Made by a program: the position numbers and the translations under genes. This document shows, piece after piece, positions 13,670-21,529 of a stretch of DNA of 21,529 nucleotides (its first letter is position 1; the number at the start of each line of letters is the position of its first letter). Origin of the DNA: Acidobacteriaceae bacterium (GTDB lineage Bacteria; Acidobacteriota; Terriglobia; Terriglobales; Acidobacteriaceae); assembly GCA_003156495.1 (NCBI GenBank), contig PMHC01000179.1, forward strand, positions 1-21,529. The letters run 5' to 3'. The notes below the pieces were generated by a model. It ran no database searches. It had not been told where the DNA came from and saw only the letters and a program-made list of their open reading frames with translations.

Positions 13670-16600
13670 CTAGAAGGATAACCGCAGCGATCCTTGGAGC
13701 TCGCGCGGCGTACTGCCCGTGCGAACGCTAGTGATTTGTCCAAAGGTCGTTGAGGGAAGCGTTGCCGCTGGTTGTCCGAAATTCGGCGTGTTCGAGATGT
13801 TGTATACCTCAACACGGAATTCAAGGTTGGCGCGCTGAGTTAGTGCAAAGTTTTTCATGATGGACGGATCGAAGTGGCGATAATGCGGACCAAACAACAT
13901 ATTTCTACGTTCGGTGCCGATCGTCCCTGAGGTTTGTGCGCTAAAGGCGGCGGTGTTGAACCATTTGCCAAGCGTTGGGTTGGAAAGATGCGGATTGGCT
14001 ACTTGGTTTGGCCGGTCGCTGCTTGCGCCGGTGTTGCTTCGCGCCGATGAATTTGACACCGTAAAGGGCATTCCCGTCTGCCATACATCGACGGCATTAA
14101 CCTGCCAGCCCTTCAGAAGTAGTGCTTTGGTACCGGTAAGAGTCTGTCCAAAAGGAATCTTGTAGTTCAGCATGAGAGCGAAGCGGTCCTGAATATCGAG
14201 TTCGCTTATGCCATACTCAAGAGTTTTCGTCTTCGTAGGTACAGCGCTTGTATATAGGCCGCCGGCCGAGTAGCCTTGGATGTCGCCCATGGCTTTTTCC
14301 CAGGTGTAGTTGGCGTTTAAATAGAATCCGCCGCCAAGGTTTCTTTGTACCGTTGCCTGCATGGAGTTGAAGTTAGAAAAGCCATTGGACTCGATGTGAT
14401 AAATCGAGGTTACATTCGGATACTGACTGTAGAACGGTCTCCGCGTCGCGTATGAGGTCGTCGTGGAGGGCGTGGCAAGGTTTCTGTCCGGAGTCGTGCG
14501 CAGTTTATGTCCCCACTCTCCGACGTATGCGAGGGTAACCACATAGGAGCGGAACTCCTGCTCCACATTAAGACTCGCCTGTTCGATATACGAATTGCGG
14601 TAATTTGTATCCATGCCGCGTAGACCACCAGACGGGTTCGTGTACGATCCCGCCGTAGGCAATGGAAGGCTAGTCAGGTTGGTAACAGATAAGTTGTTTG
14701 GCGCGTAGGTCGTTACATAGGGAGCATTGGCAAAAGGCACGGAAGGACCGGTGTTATCGCGGAAGAAGACCAATCCGTAACCACCGCGAACGACGGTTCC
14801 TGGCCGCAGGTTGGCAGCGAAGCCGAAACGCGGCGAAAGCGATCTGTAGTCGGTTTTGATATTTGTGGTTTCCGATGAATTGACACCCGCGACCAGGATC
14901 TTGGCGCTCGCCGGATCGAATTGCGAGATGTTATTTCCGAGGAACTTATCCGGGGTCATGATGTCATACCGCAGGCCCAGGTTAAGAGTCAGCTTCGAGG
15001 TAGCACGCCAGTCGTCCTGGACATAGAAGCTGGGTTCCCACGTACGCGCATAGCGTGGAGCAAGCTGTACGGAACGCGCGGTGCTGTAAGGTAAGCCGAG
15101 CAGCAAATTGATAAGCGGAATAATATTGCTTATCGTGGTACTGGTTGTATTCGGACTGGTAGAGAAGCTAAACGCTCCGTCTCCCGTGCTGGGCTGCATG
15201 TTGTAAAGCTGCCTGCGGATCAGATATGCACCGTACTTCAGCGTATGCGATCCGCGAACCTGCGTCAGGCTGCCGCCGTACTGGTAAATGCTGTCGCCAT
15301 CGTGCAGTGGGAGGTACGACGAATCGCCAAGTGTCGCATAGCCGGAAATGGACATATTGGGCAGCGCCGAGGTGAACTCGCTGTAATTTGAATTCGTGAT
15401 TCCTAGAGCATTGCCGGCATAGGTTCCCTGATTCAGCGGAGAAGATACGTTGTTGATGTAGGTATATCCAGCCTTTAATTCCAGGGTGGTTTTGGGAGAG
15501 AAGATATGCACATAGTTAAGAATTGCCTGGTCGGCAATGTCGTGCGCCGTGCCCGGATACGATACCGAGCCTCCAGGGTCGATTGATCCAACACCGGAGA
15601 AGGTTACCGACGGCAGGCTGCTCGGCGTTACAACTGTAATGTTGTTGTAGGCATAGCGCGCGAAAATCGAGTTATTGTCGTTAAACCTGTAGTCGCCTCT
15701 AACATCGACCGTTGTGCTGTCGTATTTTGAGTTCGGGCTGTAAGTGTACGAGTTCGTGCCAGAGTTCGGCGAAGGAAACATTTTGAAGAAGTTCAACCCT
15801 GGGGTAACCATGCTGGCGCTTATGTTCGGTCCACCAACATCGGTAAAGTCGCCGGGATTCGCGACTTGGTATTTTGTCGGCACGGTGTTCACCGTCGTGC
15901 TGCCTTGAATGATGCGCAGGGCCTCATAGTCACCGAAGTAAAAAGCCTTGTCGCGCTTGATGGGGCCGCCGAGACTGCCGCCGAATTGACTTTGGCGATA
16001 TTCCGGCTTGCGCCCTGTTGTGGCAAAGTACGACTTGGCATCGACGGCATCGTTGCGCAAGAACTCGTAAGCCGATCCGTGCAGTTCATTGGTTCCGCCG
16101 CGGGTAATCAGGTTCACCACCGCGCCGGGAGTTTTGCCGACCTCGGCGGGGTACTGGCTGGTTTGCACACGGAATTCGGCAATGGCATCCACCGAAGGAC
16201 GAACGCCGATCGAACCGATGGTGCCCTCGTTGTTGTCAATGCCTTCGATCATCTCGTTGTTTTGCGCATCGGTCTGCGCGTTGGCCACCACCGAAGAGGA
16301 CTGGCGGCGATCGTCAGGACGCGTGCCCGAGGCCAGCGCCGAGGGAGAACCTTCATTAGCGCCCGCGGCGAGATCTGCGATCACTACAAAGTTGCGGCCG
16401 TTCAGCGGCAATTCCTGTACCTGGGCTTGCGCCACGGCCGTGCTCATGGTTGCCGAGTCTGTGTCCAGGGCCGGAGGCGCGCCGGTGACAACCACCGACT
16501 GCGAAACATTGCTCACCGTCAGCGTCGCCATCAAGCGCCGGCGTTCACCCGCCGCCAAGGCAATATTGTTCACGCGATAGGCGCTGAATCCAGCAGCGTT

Positions 16601-16921
16601 CACCTGGAGGGAATAACGCCCCGGAAGCAGCAAAGTGAAAATGTATTGTCCCGCCTGGTCGGACTGGACCGTGCGGTGTTCCTGGGTTTCCGTATTGGTC
16701 AGCGAAATTTCGGCGCCGGCCAGCGCCGCCCCGCTGGAGTCGGTAACGTTGCCGAGAATATCTCCCGTTGAAAGCTGTGCGTGCGCGGTGACGGGCGCAA
16801 ACAACGTCGACGCGAGGCCCAGCGGTAAAACCAGAAGCGCACCTAAAACGAAACGCTCCCCTATTCGGCGCAAGCCAGTAATGAATTGGCGAATAGCCGT
16901 CCCACTACATTTTGCGTTCAT
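13670..16921 (-). CDS. TonB-dependent receptor, Oar-like, with N-terminal carboxypeptidase-regulatory-like domain
   Basis: A 1083-residue outer-membrane protein of the Oar-like type abundant in Acidobacteriota. Residues 1-48 are a long signal peptide ending TAHA before QLSTGDILG. Residues about 52-135 are a carboxypeptidase-regulatory-like domain (GNVTDSSGAALAGAEISLTN, GRYSLQVNAAGF). A plug-like region follows, with ELPLNGRNFV near 180, AEFRVQTSQYPAEVGKTPGAVVNLITRGGTNELHGSAYEF and QSQFGGSLGGPIKRDKAFYF, all characteristic of this family. The rest is a large beta-barrel ending GSLRLSF with the terminal phenylalanine. No separate TonB box was identified. AGGAGG precedes the ATG at 16921. Position beside two NamZ proteins, a symporter and MurQ suggests uptake of peptidoglycan fragments across the outer membrane; the substrate is inference, as Oar-like proteins are numerous and mostly uncharacterised. 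Confidence 0.93.
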   Translation of the reverse strand: MNAKCSGTAIRQFITGLRRIGERFVLGALLVLPLGLASTLFAPVTAHAQLSTGDILGNVTDSSGAALAGAEISLTNTETQEHRTVQSDQAGQYIFTLLLPGRYSLQVNAAGFSAYRVNNIALAAGERRRLMATLTVSNVSQSVVVTGAPPALDTDSATMSTAVAQAQVQELPLNGRNFVVIADLAAGANEGSPSALASGTRPDDRRQSSSVVANAQTDAQNNEMIEGIDNNEGTIGSIGVRPSVDAIAEFRVQTSQYPAEVGKTPGAVVNLITRGGTNELHGSAYEFLRNDAVDAKSYFATTGRKPEYRQSQFGGSLGGPIKRDKAFYFGDYEALRIIQGSTTVNTVPTKYQVANPGDFTDVGGPNISASMVTPGLNFFKMFPSPNSGTNSYTYSPNSKYDSTTVDVRGDYRFNDNNSIFARYAYNNITVVTPSSLPSVTFSGVGSIDPGGSVSYPGTAHDIADQAILNYVHIFSPKTTLELKAGYTYINNVSSPLNQGTYAGNALGITNSNYSEFTSALPNMSISGYATLGDSSYLPLHDGDSIYQYGGSLTQVRGSHTLKYGAYLIRRQLYNMQPSTGDGAFSFSTSPNTTSTTISNIIPLINLLLGLPYSTARSVQLAPRYARTWEPSFYVQDDWRATSKLTLNLGLRYDIMTPDKFLGNNISQFDPASAKILVAGVNSSETTNIKTDYRSLSPRFGFAANLRPGTVVRGGYGLVFFRDNTGPSVPFANAPYVTTYAPNNLSVTNLTSLPLPTAGSYTNPSGGLRGMDTNYRNSYIEQASLNVEQEFRSYVVTLAYVGEWGHKLRTTPDRNLATPSTTTSYATRRPFYSQYPNVTSIYHIESNGFSNFNSMQATVQRNLGGGFYLNANYTWEKAMGDIQGYSAGGLYTSAVPTKTKTLEYGISELDIQDRFALMLNYKIPFGQTLTGTKALLLKGWQVNAVDVWQTGMPFTVSNSSARSNTGASSDRPNQVANPHLSNPTLGKWFNTAAFSAQTSGTIGTERRNMLFGPHYRHFDPSIMKNFALTQRANLEFRVEVYNISNTPNFGQPAATLPSTTFGQITSVRTGSTPRELQGSLRLSF

Positions 16922-17015
16922 TCATCCTCCTAAAATTTTCTCCCGAGCCCCGGCTGCGCGCCTAAAGAACTAAGATCCAAGGAACGCTTCTGCCTCACAC
17001 AGGAACATTGAGAAA

Positions 17016-17044
17016 TATATATATCTAGACTTCTAGGTTGTCAA
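17016..17044 (-). promoter_or_regulatory. Strong sigma-70 promoter of the TonB-dependent receptor
   Basis: On the minus strand a perfect -35 TTGACA (17044-17039) and a -10 TATATA (17021-17016) are separated by exactly 17 bases. It is the best promoter match I found in the window. Transcription would start near 17009, about 88 bases before the ATG at 16921. Confidence 0.78.
17023..17036. promoter_or_regulatory. Candidate GntR/HutC operator inside the receptor promoter spacer
   Basis: CTAGA-CT-TCTAG (17025-17036) is a perfect inverted repeat with two central bases, lying wholly between the -35 and -10 boxes. The overlapping minus-strand octamer GTCTAGAT (17030-17023) matches the HutC-subfamily operator pattern GTnTAnAC at all but the last base and contains the GTCTAGA core of the DasR-type site. 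A bound repressor here would block RNA polymerase. The likely protein is the GntR-UTRA regulator at 11378-12133; no second copy was found in front of the other genes of the block. Confidence 0.5.
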
Positions 17045-17244
17045 TGAAAACGATATAAAGATTTTTTCTGTATAGACATGCATCTTCTATTGAAAGCTAC
17101 GCGCGGCTTACCACCGCTCAAAGCATCTTCTTACTGGTTTTGATACATTAACTTGCAGGAGATCCGCGCCGGCGGCCCGCTTTCGCCTTTCTTGCGCCTT
17201 TTCTCCTGCGTAAGTACCATTTTGGGATTTTGGAGCGGCAAAAA

Positions 17245-17892
17245 ATGCGCATGCGCTCGGTTGTTTTTGACTTCGATGGCACTCTGGTTGACTCCCGTCC
17301 GGGGATCGTGAGCTCCCTTCGGCTGGCCAGCGAGGCCTACGGTTTAGAGCCCGGAGGGGTTGGCGACTGGGTCATCGGCCCACCGGCGGAGATGACCATC
17401 CACCGGCTGATGCCCAACCACGGCGAAGCCGAGCGCCGCGAGTTTCTGGCCGTCTTCCGCAAAATTTATGCGCGGCAAGGCTGGACGCAGAGCGCGCTTT
17501 ACGACGGCATTGTCGAGCTGCTCGAAGAGCTGCGGCGGGCGCGCCTCAACCTTCTTCTTTGCACCTCGAAGCGGAAGGATCTCACGCTGCGCCTGCTCGA
17601 TCACTTCGGCATTCAATCATTCTTTTCCGCGGTGGCGGCCGACGAGGAGCACCTCGAAAGCCACGACAAAAAAGATCTGCTGCGCGGATTGCTCGAAGAG
17701 CAAAAAATCGATCCGTCCAGTTGCGCAATGGTTGGCGACTGCACGTACGACATTGAGGCCGCCCACGCCGCCGGGGCCAAGGCGGTTGTCGCCCTCTACG
17801 GCTACGGCAGCCGGCAAGAGCTTGTCGCCGCCGGAGCCGAAGCGCTCTGCGAATCGCCGCGCGAAATTACGGCCGCTATCGATCTTCTATAA
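17245..17892 (+). CDS. HAD-superfamily phosphatase, phosphoglycolate-phosphatase-like
   Basis: A 215-residue cytosolic phosphatase of the HAD-IA type with a helical C1 cap. Motif I is DFDGTLVDS (nucleophile D9, acid D11), motif II CTSKR (106-110, with T107 or S108), motif III lysine in SHDKKD (142/143), and motif IV VGDCTYDI (D165 and D169). These are all intact. The ATG at 17245 is preferred to a TTG at 17230 because GGAG lies nine bases before it. The substrate cannot be read from sequence: phosphoglycolate, nucleotides and sugar phosphates are all hydrolysed by close relatives, and MupP, the MurNAc-6-phosphate phosphatase of Pseudomonas wall recycling, is of the same general type. Being divergent from a MurNAc locus makes that idea tempting but unproven. 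Confidence 0.88.
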   Translation: MRMRSVVFDFDGTLVDSRPGIVSSLRLASEAYGLEPGGVGDWVIGPPAEMTIHRLMPNHGEAERREFLAVFRKIYARQGWTQSALYDGIVELLEELRRARLNLLLCTSKRKDLTLRLLDHFGIQSFFSAVAADEEHLESHDKKDLLRGLLEEQKIDPSSCAMVGDCTYDIEAAHAAGAKAVVALYGYGSRQELVAAGAEALCESPREITAAIDLL

Positions 17893-17958
17893 AAAGAGAG
17901 CGCGAGCTGTTGCATTACTGACAAGGGGAGTCGTGCATGCCGCGGCCGCAACTCCGCG

Positions 17959-18001
17959 AAAAAAAGGGAGCTGTGGAAGGTTGCAACCTCACACAGCTCC
18001 C
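17959..18001 (-). terminator. Intrinsic terminator of the efflux gene pair
   Basis: On the minus strand GGGAGCTGTG (18001-17992) pairs perfectly with CACAGCTCCC (17975-17966), and the palindrome AGGTTGCAACCT can form an inner stem. Seven Ts follow (17965-17959). It starts 34 bases after the stop of the outer-membrane channel gene and also lies downstream of the convergent HAD gene, though without a T-run in that direction. Confidence 0.88.
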
Positions 18002-18035
18002 TCCGATGCACGGCGGTCAAATTCCGATGACCGTT

Positions 18036-19454
18036 CTACTGCCATCCTCCGCCAAGCGCGCTGTATAGTTGCACCAAAGAAATGCATTCCTGCTCGCGCG
18101 CCGCGGCCAGATTCAACTGCGCCGTATAGGCGTTGGTGTCGTTGGTGAGCACTTCAAGGTAATTTGTGGAACCGGCCTGATAGCGCATCTTGGCCAGCCG
18201 CGTAGCATCATCGGCCGCGGTGCTGACCCGAGCCACCTCCGCGCGATAGTCGCGGAGTTTACGTACGGCGACCAGCGCGTCCGATACGCTCCGCAACGCC
18301 TGTTGAATTGTCTGCTGGTAGGTGTAGATCTCTTCCTGCTTTTGCGCCTCGGAGAGCCTTACGTTACTGCGCAGGCGTCCACCGTCGAAGATGGTTTGCG
18401 TAAGGCTGCCGCTGGCCAGCCAGAACATGTTTTTGCTGTCCACCAGGGCTTTTAATTGGCTGCTATAGGTTCCGCCTACCGCACTGATGGCAAGCTGCGG
18501 AAACAGTTGCGCGCGGGCGGCGCCGATGTTGGCGTTGGCCGCCACCAGTGTGGCTTCGGCCTGCTGAATATCGGGCCGGCGTTCGAGCATCTGCGAAGGA
18601 ATTCCGGCAGGAATCTCTTCCGGTACAGGCCACTTTGCCGGTGAAGCGTCGCGCACGATCGGGCCGGGATTGCGACCGAGCAGAATGCTCAATCCGTTTT
18701 CCGCCTGTTCGATTTGCCGTTCGAGATCCGGAATGGCCGCCGCGGCGGTATGTTGCAACTCCTCGGCCTCGCGTACATCGGCCAGAGTGACCGAGCCGCC
18801 GCGTTCCAGCACTTCGGTCAGGTGCAAGGATTCATTGCGCGCGGCCAGCGTTTTCTTGGTGATTTCCAGCTCAGCGTCAAGCGTGCGCAGTTGAAAGTAA
18901 GCGGTCACCACATTCTCGACGATGGTGCTGACAGTCTCTCTGCGTCCCCACTCGGAGGCAAGCAGTTGCGCGCGAGCCGCGTCGCTTTGGCTGCGGTAGA
19001 GTCCCCAGAAGTCAAGATTCCATGCCGCCGAAAGGGTGATGCTGCCGCTGTAGAGGTTCTGCGGAATTTTACTGGAGCCGAGTTCATTCACCAGGCTTTT
19101 GGGCAGGCCGATGGCCGTATAAGAGCCGCCGCCGCTCACGGATGGCTTTTGTTGGGCGCGCGCGATTCCCAGGCGATCCTGCTGCTCGAGAACGCGCTGC
19201 GCCGCGATTTTCAGATCCTTATTGTTGTCCAGAGCCTCCTGGATCAACTGCTGCAATACCGTATCCTGAAAAACCTGAGCCCATTTTTCGTCGCCCAGAC
19301 TGGCGGTGGAGTTGGCGCCTGCATCGGCCGCCGGCGCCAGACCGCGATAGGCATCAGGCATGGCGACCGATGGCCGCGCATACTTGGGCCCTACGCGGCA
19401 TCCGGCCAGTGCGCACAGCAAAACAGCGAATGGAGCAATCTTGAAGAGTCGCAT
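18036..19454 (-). CDS. Outer-membrane efflux lipoprotein (OprM/NodT family)
   Basis: A 472-residue channel of the TolC-like outer-membrane factor family that forms the exit duct of tripartite efflux pumps. The signal peptide ends in the lipobox LAGC with Cys19 as the lipidated residue, followed by RVGPKYARPSV, the standard NodT/OprM mature start. Two repeated outer-membrane-efflux domains are visible: LDNNKDLKIAAQRVLEQQ to LLGRNPGPIV, and ERRPDIQQAEATLVAANANIGAARAQLFPQLAI to SLVQLYSALGGGW, the latter two being strong family signatures. Length is typical. Its ATG overlaps the pump gene stop by one base (TAATG) behind GGAGGAG, so it is translationally coupled to the pump. Confidence 0.95.
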   Translation of the reverse strand: MRLFKIAPFAVLLCALAGCRVGPKYARPSVAMPDAYRGLAPAADAGANSTASLGDEKWAQVFQDTVLQQLIQEALDNNKDLKIAAQRVLEQQDRLGIARAQQKPSVSGGGSYTAIGLPKSLVNELGSSKIPQNLYSGSITLSAAWNLDFWGLYRSQSDAARAQLLASEWGRRETVSTIVENVVTAYFQLRTLDAELEITKKTLAARNESLHLTEVLERGGSVTLADVREAEELQHTAAAAIPDLERQIEQAENGLSILLGRNPGPIVRDASPAKWPVPEEIPAGIPSQMLERRPDIQQAEATLVAANANIGAARAQLFPQLAISAVGGTYSSQLKALVDSKNMFWLASGSLTQTIFDGGRLRSNVRLSEAQKQEEIYTYQQTIQQALRSVSDALVAVRKLRDYRAEVARVSTAADDATRLAKMRYQAGSTNYLEVLTNDTNAYTAQLNLAAAREQECISLVQLYSALGGGWQ

Positions 19455-21529
19455 TAGTGGTTCTCCTCCTTGGGTGGCTCCAGACCGGCTGTGAGCGTTT
19501 TATGCCTCCCGGTAAAATGCGCCGAGAGCCGTTCGAAGAGGGTGAAGGTAACGGGGATCAGGAAGATGGCGATACAGGTGGCGGCGATCATTCCGCCGAT
19601 GACTGTAGTGCCCAGCACGCGGCGTCCCTGCGCGCCGGCGCCGCTGGCGATCCAGAGCGGAACGCAGGCGAGGATAAACGCGAAGGAGGTCATGATGATC
19701 GGCCGCAAGCGAAGTCTGGCGCCGGACAAGGCCGCATCGACGATGTTCTTGCCGCGATCATGCTCCAGCTTGGCAAATTCCACGATCAGAATGGCGTTTT
19801 TTGCCGCCAGTCCGATCAGCATGACGATGCCGATCTGCGCATAGACGTTATCTTCCATGTGGCGGCAGTAGAGCGCCAGATAGCCGCCGAACATGGCGAT
19901 CGGCGTGCTGATCAGTACGCTGAAAGGCAGCGACCAGCTTTCGTACAGCGCGGTCAGAATCAGGAAGACGAACAATAACGAGAGGCCAAAGACCATTCCC
20001 GGAGTAACGCCCTTGGCGGCCTTCTGTTCCTGATAGCTCATGCCCATGTAGTCGTAGCCCATCTCTTGCGGCATGGTTTGCTTAAAGACTTCTTCAAGCG
20101 CCTTCATCACCTGGCCCGAGCTGTAGCCAGGCGCGGCGGTCGCCATGATCTGAGCGGCTGGATACTCATTGAAGCGCATGGTGAACTCGGGGCCGGAAAT
20201 AGGCTTGATGTTGGCTACGGCGTTGAGCGGCACCATGTTTCCGCTCGGATTGGTGATGTAGAACTGGCCAATGTCTTTTGGATCCTTTCGGTAATCGCCC
20301 TCGGCCTCCACATAGACCTGCCATTGCCGGCCGAAGCGGTTAAAGTAATTGACCTGATAGCCACCCATGAAGGTTTGCATCGTCGTATACACATCGTTGA
20401 CGCTGACATTTTGCCGCATCACCTTGTCGCGGTCGACATCGACGTAGAGCTGCGGCACGTGCGGCACCAGCGTGGTAAAGATGGAGGCCAGTTCCGGACG
20501 CCGGCGCGCCGCGGCCAGAAAAGCATCGGCGTTTTGCGCCAGAAAGTCGCCGCCAACTCCAGAGCGATCTTCAAGAACGAAGCTCACGCCGCCGGAGGAG
20601 CCCACGCCGGGAATCGCCGGCGGAGCGATCACGAAGGCCGTGCCCTCCTGTACGCTGGACAGCGCCATATTCAGGCGATTTTGAATCGCCGTAATCTGGA
20701 GGTCGCGAGAGTGGCGCTTATCCCAGTTGCGCAGTCTGGCGAAGAGAATGGCGGAGTACGTGTTCTGGGTTTGACTGATCATGTCAACGCCGCTGGCGCC
20801 GCCCGCCGATTCGACTCCCGGCGTGCTAAGCAGGATATGTTCTACCTTTTCGGCCGCCGCCGCCGTGCGTTCGAGTGAGGAGGCCTCCGGCAGTTGCAAA
20901 CGCACCATCACGTATCCCTGATCTTCTTCGGGAACGAATGAGGTCGCCATTCTGCCGCTGATCAGCCACGCGCCGCCCGCGACCACAGCGAGAAAGAACA
21001 TGCTGAATACGCTGCGGCGAATCATCCAGGCCGAGTAGCGTACATAGCCGTTCTGCGCCTTGGCGAAGGTTCTGTTGAACCACTCGAAGAAGGGGGCGAA
21101 GGGACCGTGCACCTTTCCCGGCTTCAACAAAAGCGAGCACAGCGCCGGGCTTAAGGTCAGCGCGTTGAAAGCTGAAAAGATGACCGAGACGGCGATGGTG
21201 ACCGCGAATTGTTGATAGAGCCTGCCCGTAATTCCAGGAATGAAGGCCGTGGGAATAAAAACGGCGGACAGGATCAGGGCGATGGCGATAACGGGCCCCG
21301 ATACCTCTTGCATGGCTTTCAGCGAGGCTTCACGCGGCGACAGGCCCTCTTCGATGTGTCGTTCGGTGGCTTCCACTACGATGATGGCGTCGTCAACGAC
21401 CAGACCGATGGCCAGAATCAGGCCGAACAGAGAGAGCGTATTGACGGAAAAGCCCAGCATTGGAAAGACGATGAAGGTGCCGATCAGCGACACCGGAATG
21501 GTAACCGCGGGAATGATGGTGGCGCGCCA
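19454..21529 (-). CDS. RND (HAE1/AcrB-type) efflux pump, C-terminal two thirds (cut by window edge)
   Basis: The minus strand is open from the right edge to TAA at 19454, giving 691 residues; comparison with AcrB-type pumps of about 1050 residues suggests some 340 N-terminal residues are missing. The visible part begins in transmembrane helix 2 territory (ATIIPAVTIPVSLIGTF). It contains the proton-relay pair in LVVDDAIIVVE (helix 4), SAVFIPTAFIPGITGRLYQQF, TLSPALCSLLLKP, a periplasmic porter/docking segment, and the helix 10 lysine in GLAAKNAILIVEFAKLEHDRG. Those relay residues are intact, so the pump should be an active proton antiporter in the inner membrane. The membrane-fusion protein gene is expected beyond the edge. 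Substrates cannot be assigned; drugs, solvents or metabolites are possible. Confidence 0.95.
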   Translation of the reverse strand, partial: WRATIIPAVTIPVSLIGTFIVFPMLGFSVNTLSLFGLILAIGLVVDDAIIVVEATERHIEEGLSPREASLKAMQEVSGPVIAIALILSAVFIPTAFIPGITGRLYQQFAVTIAVSVIFSAFNALTLSPALCSLLLKPGKVHGPFAPFFEWFNRTFAKAQNGYVRYSAWMIRRSVFSMFFLAVVAGGAWLISGRMATSFVPEEDQGYVMVRLQLPEASSLERTAAAAEKVEHILLSTPGVESAGGASGVDMISQTQNTYSAILFARLRNWDKRHSRDLQITAIQNRLNMALSSVQEGTAFVIAPPAIPGVGSSGGVSFVLEDRSGVGGDFLAQNADAFLAAARRRPELASIFTTLVPHVPQLYVDVDRDKVMRQNVSVNDVYTTMQTFMGGYQVNYFNRFGRQWQVYVEAEGDYRKDPKDIGQFYITNPSGNMVPLNAVANIKPISGPEFTMRFNEYPAAQIMATAAPGYSSGQVMKALEEVFKQTMPQEMGYDYMGMSYQEQKAAKGVTPGMVFGLSLLFVFLILTALYESWSLPFSVLISTPIAMFGGYLALYCRHMEDNVYAQIGIVMLIGLAAKNAILIVEFAKLEHDRGKNIVDAALSGARLRLRPIIMTSFAFILACVPLWIASGAGAQGRRVLGTTVIGGMIAATCIAIFLIPVTFTLFERLSAHFTGRHKTLTAGLEPPKEENH

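Larger units (their letters stand above)
16922..17244. other. Divergent intergenic region between the receptor and the HAD gene
   Basis: This 323-base gap holds the receptor promoter and its spacer repeat (17016-17044) and a leader of about 85 bases for the receptor ending in AGGAGGATGA. The other half, 17045-17231, is AT-rich near 17045-17100 and GC-rich later; I could not fit a convincing promoter for the HAD gene and see no small gene. Confidence 0.5.

Noticed and set aside
15866..16771. 301-residue plus-strand frame within the receptor gene
   Set aside because: Antisense to the conserved plug region of the TonB-dependent receptor; its sequence has no recognisable fold.
17016..17036. TATATATA and CTAG-rich stretch considered as a transposon end or att site
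   Set aside because: No matching copy, target duplication or recombinase nearby; its placement between perfect promoter boxes explains it better.

Overview
The window looks like a chromosomal segment of an Acidobacteriota bacterium, probably of the Terriglobia lineage. The evidence is two long outer-membrane proteins that begin with a carboxypeptidase-regulatory-like domain (one glycine-rich, one Oar/TonB-receptor-like, both characteristic of that phylum), moderate-to-high GC, mostly ATG/GTG starts with AGGAG-type ribosome sites, and single-gene units separated by strong intrinsic terminators. This is an inference from protein types; no rRNA or marker gene is present. I see no tRNA, rRNA, CRISPR array, insertion sequence or phage gene.

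Layout. 1-808 (-): N-terminal part of a glycine-rich carboxypeptidase-regulatory-like protein, cut by the left edge. 1005-1352 (+): small XRE regulator. 1354-2148 (-): FkbM-type methyltransferase. 2315-4165 (-): ilvD, with a textbook terminator. 4331-4792 (+): serine-rich orphan. 5021-5716 (+): outer-membrane beta-barrel protein with a strong promoter and a highly structured leader. 5799-5927 (-): a 42-residue, very charged small protein. 6133-7503 (+): VirK/YbjX (DUF535) family protein. 7652-16921 (-): a six-gene peptidoglycan-sugar salvage locus. 17245-17892 (+): HAD phosphatase. 18036-21529 (-): outer-membrane channel and RND pump of a tripartite efflux system, the pump cut by the right edge.

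The centrepiece is the co-oriented block TonB-dependent receptor / secreted NamZ / GntR-UTRA regulator / cytoplasmic NamZ / sodium-solute symporter / MurQ. NamZ (DUF1343) proteins are exo-beta-N-acetylmuramidases and MurQ is the MurNAc-6-phosphate etherase. The block therefore reads as a complete outer-membrane-to-cytosol route for N-acetylmuramic acid: capture of wall fragments, release of MurNAc outside and inside the cell, non-PTS uptake, and conversion to GlcNAc-6-phosphate. The required MurNAc kinase is not in the window. The receptor has a TTGACA-17-TATATA promoter whose spacer holds an inverted repeat containing a near-match to the HutC-type GntR operator, which fits control by the GntR protein of the same locus.

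The parts are individually known families. What looks less described is their combination in this phylum, the pair of NamZ paralogues in different compartments, and the structured leader and small proteins between 4331 and 5927.
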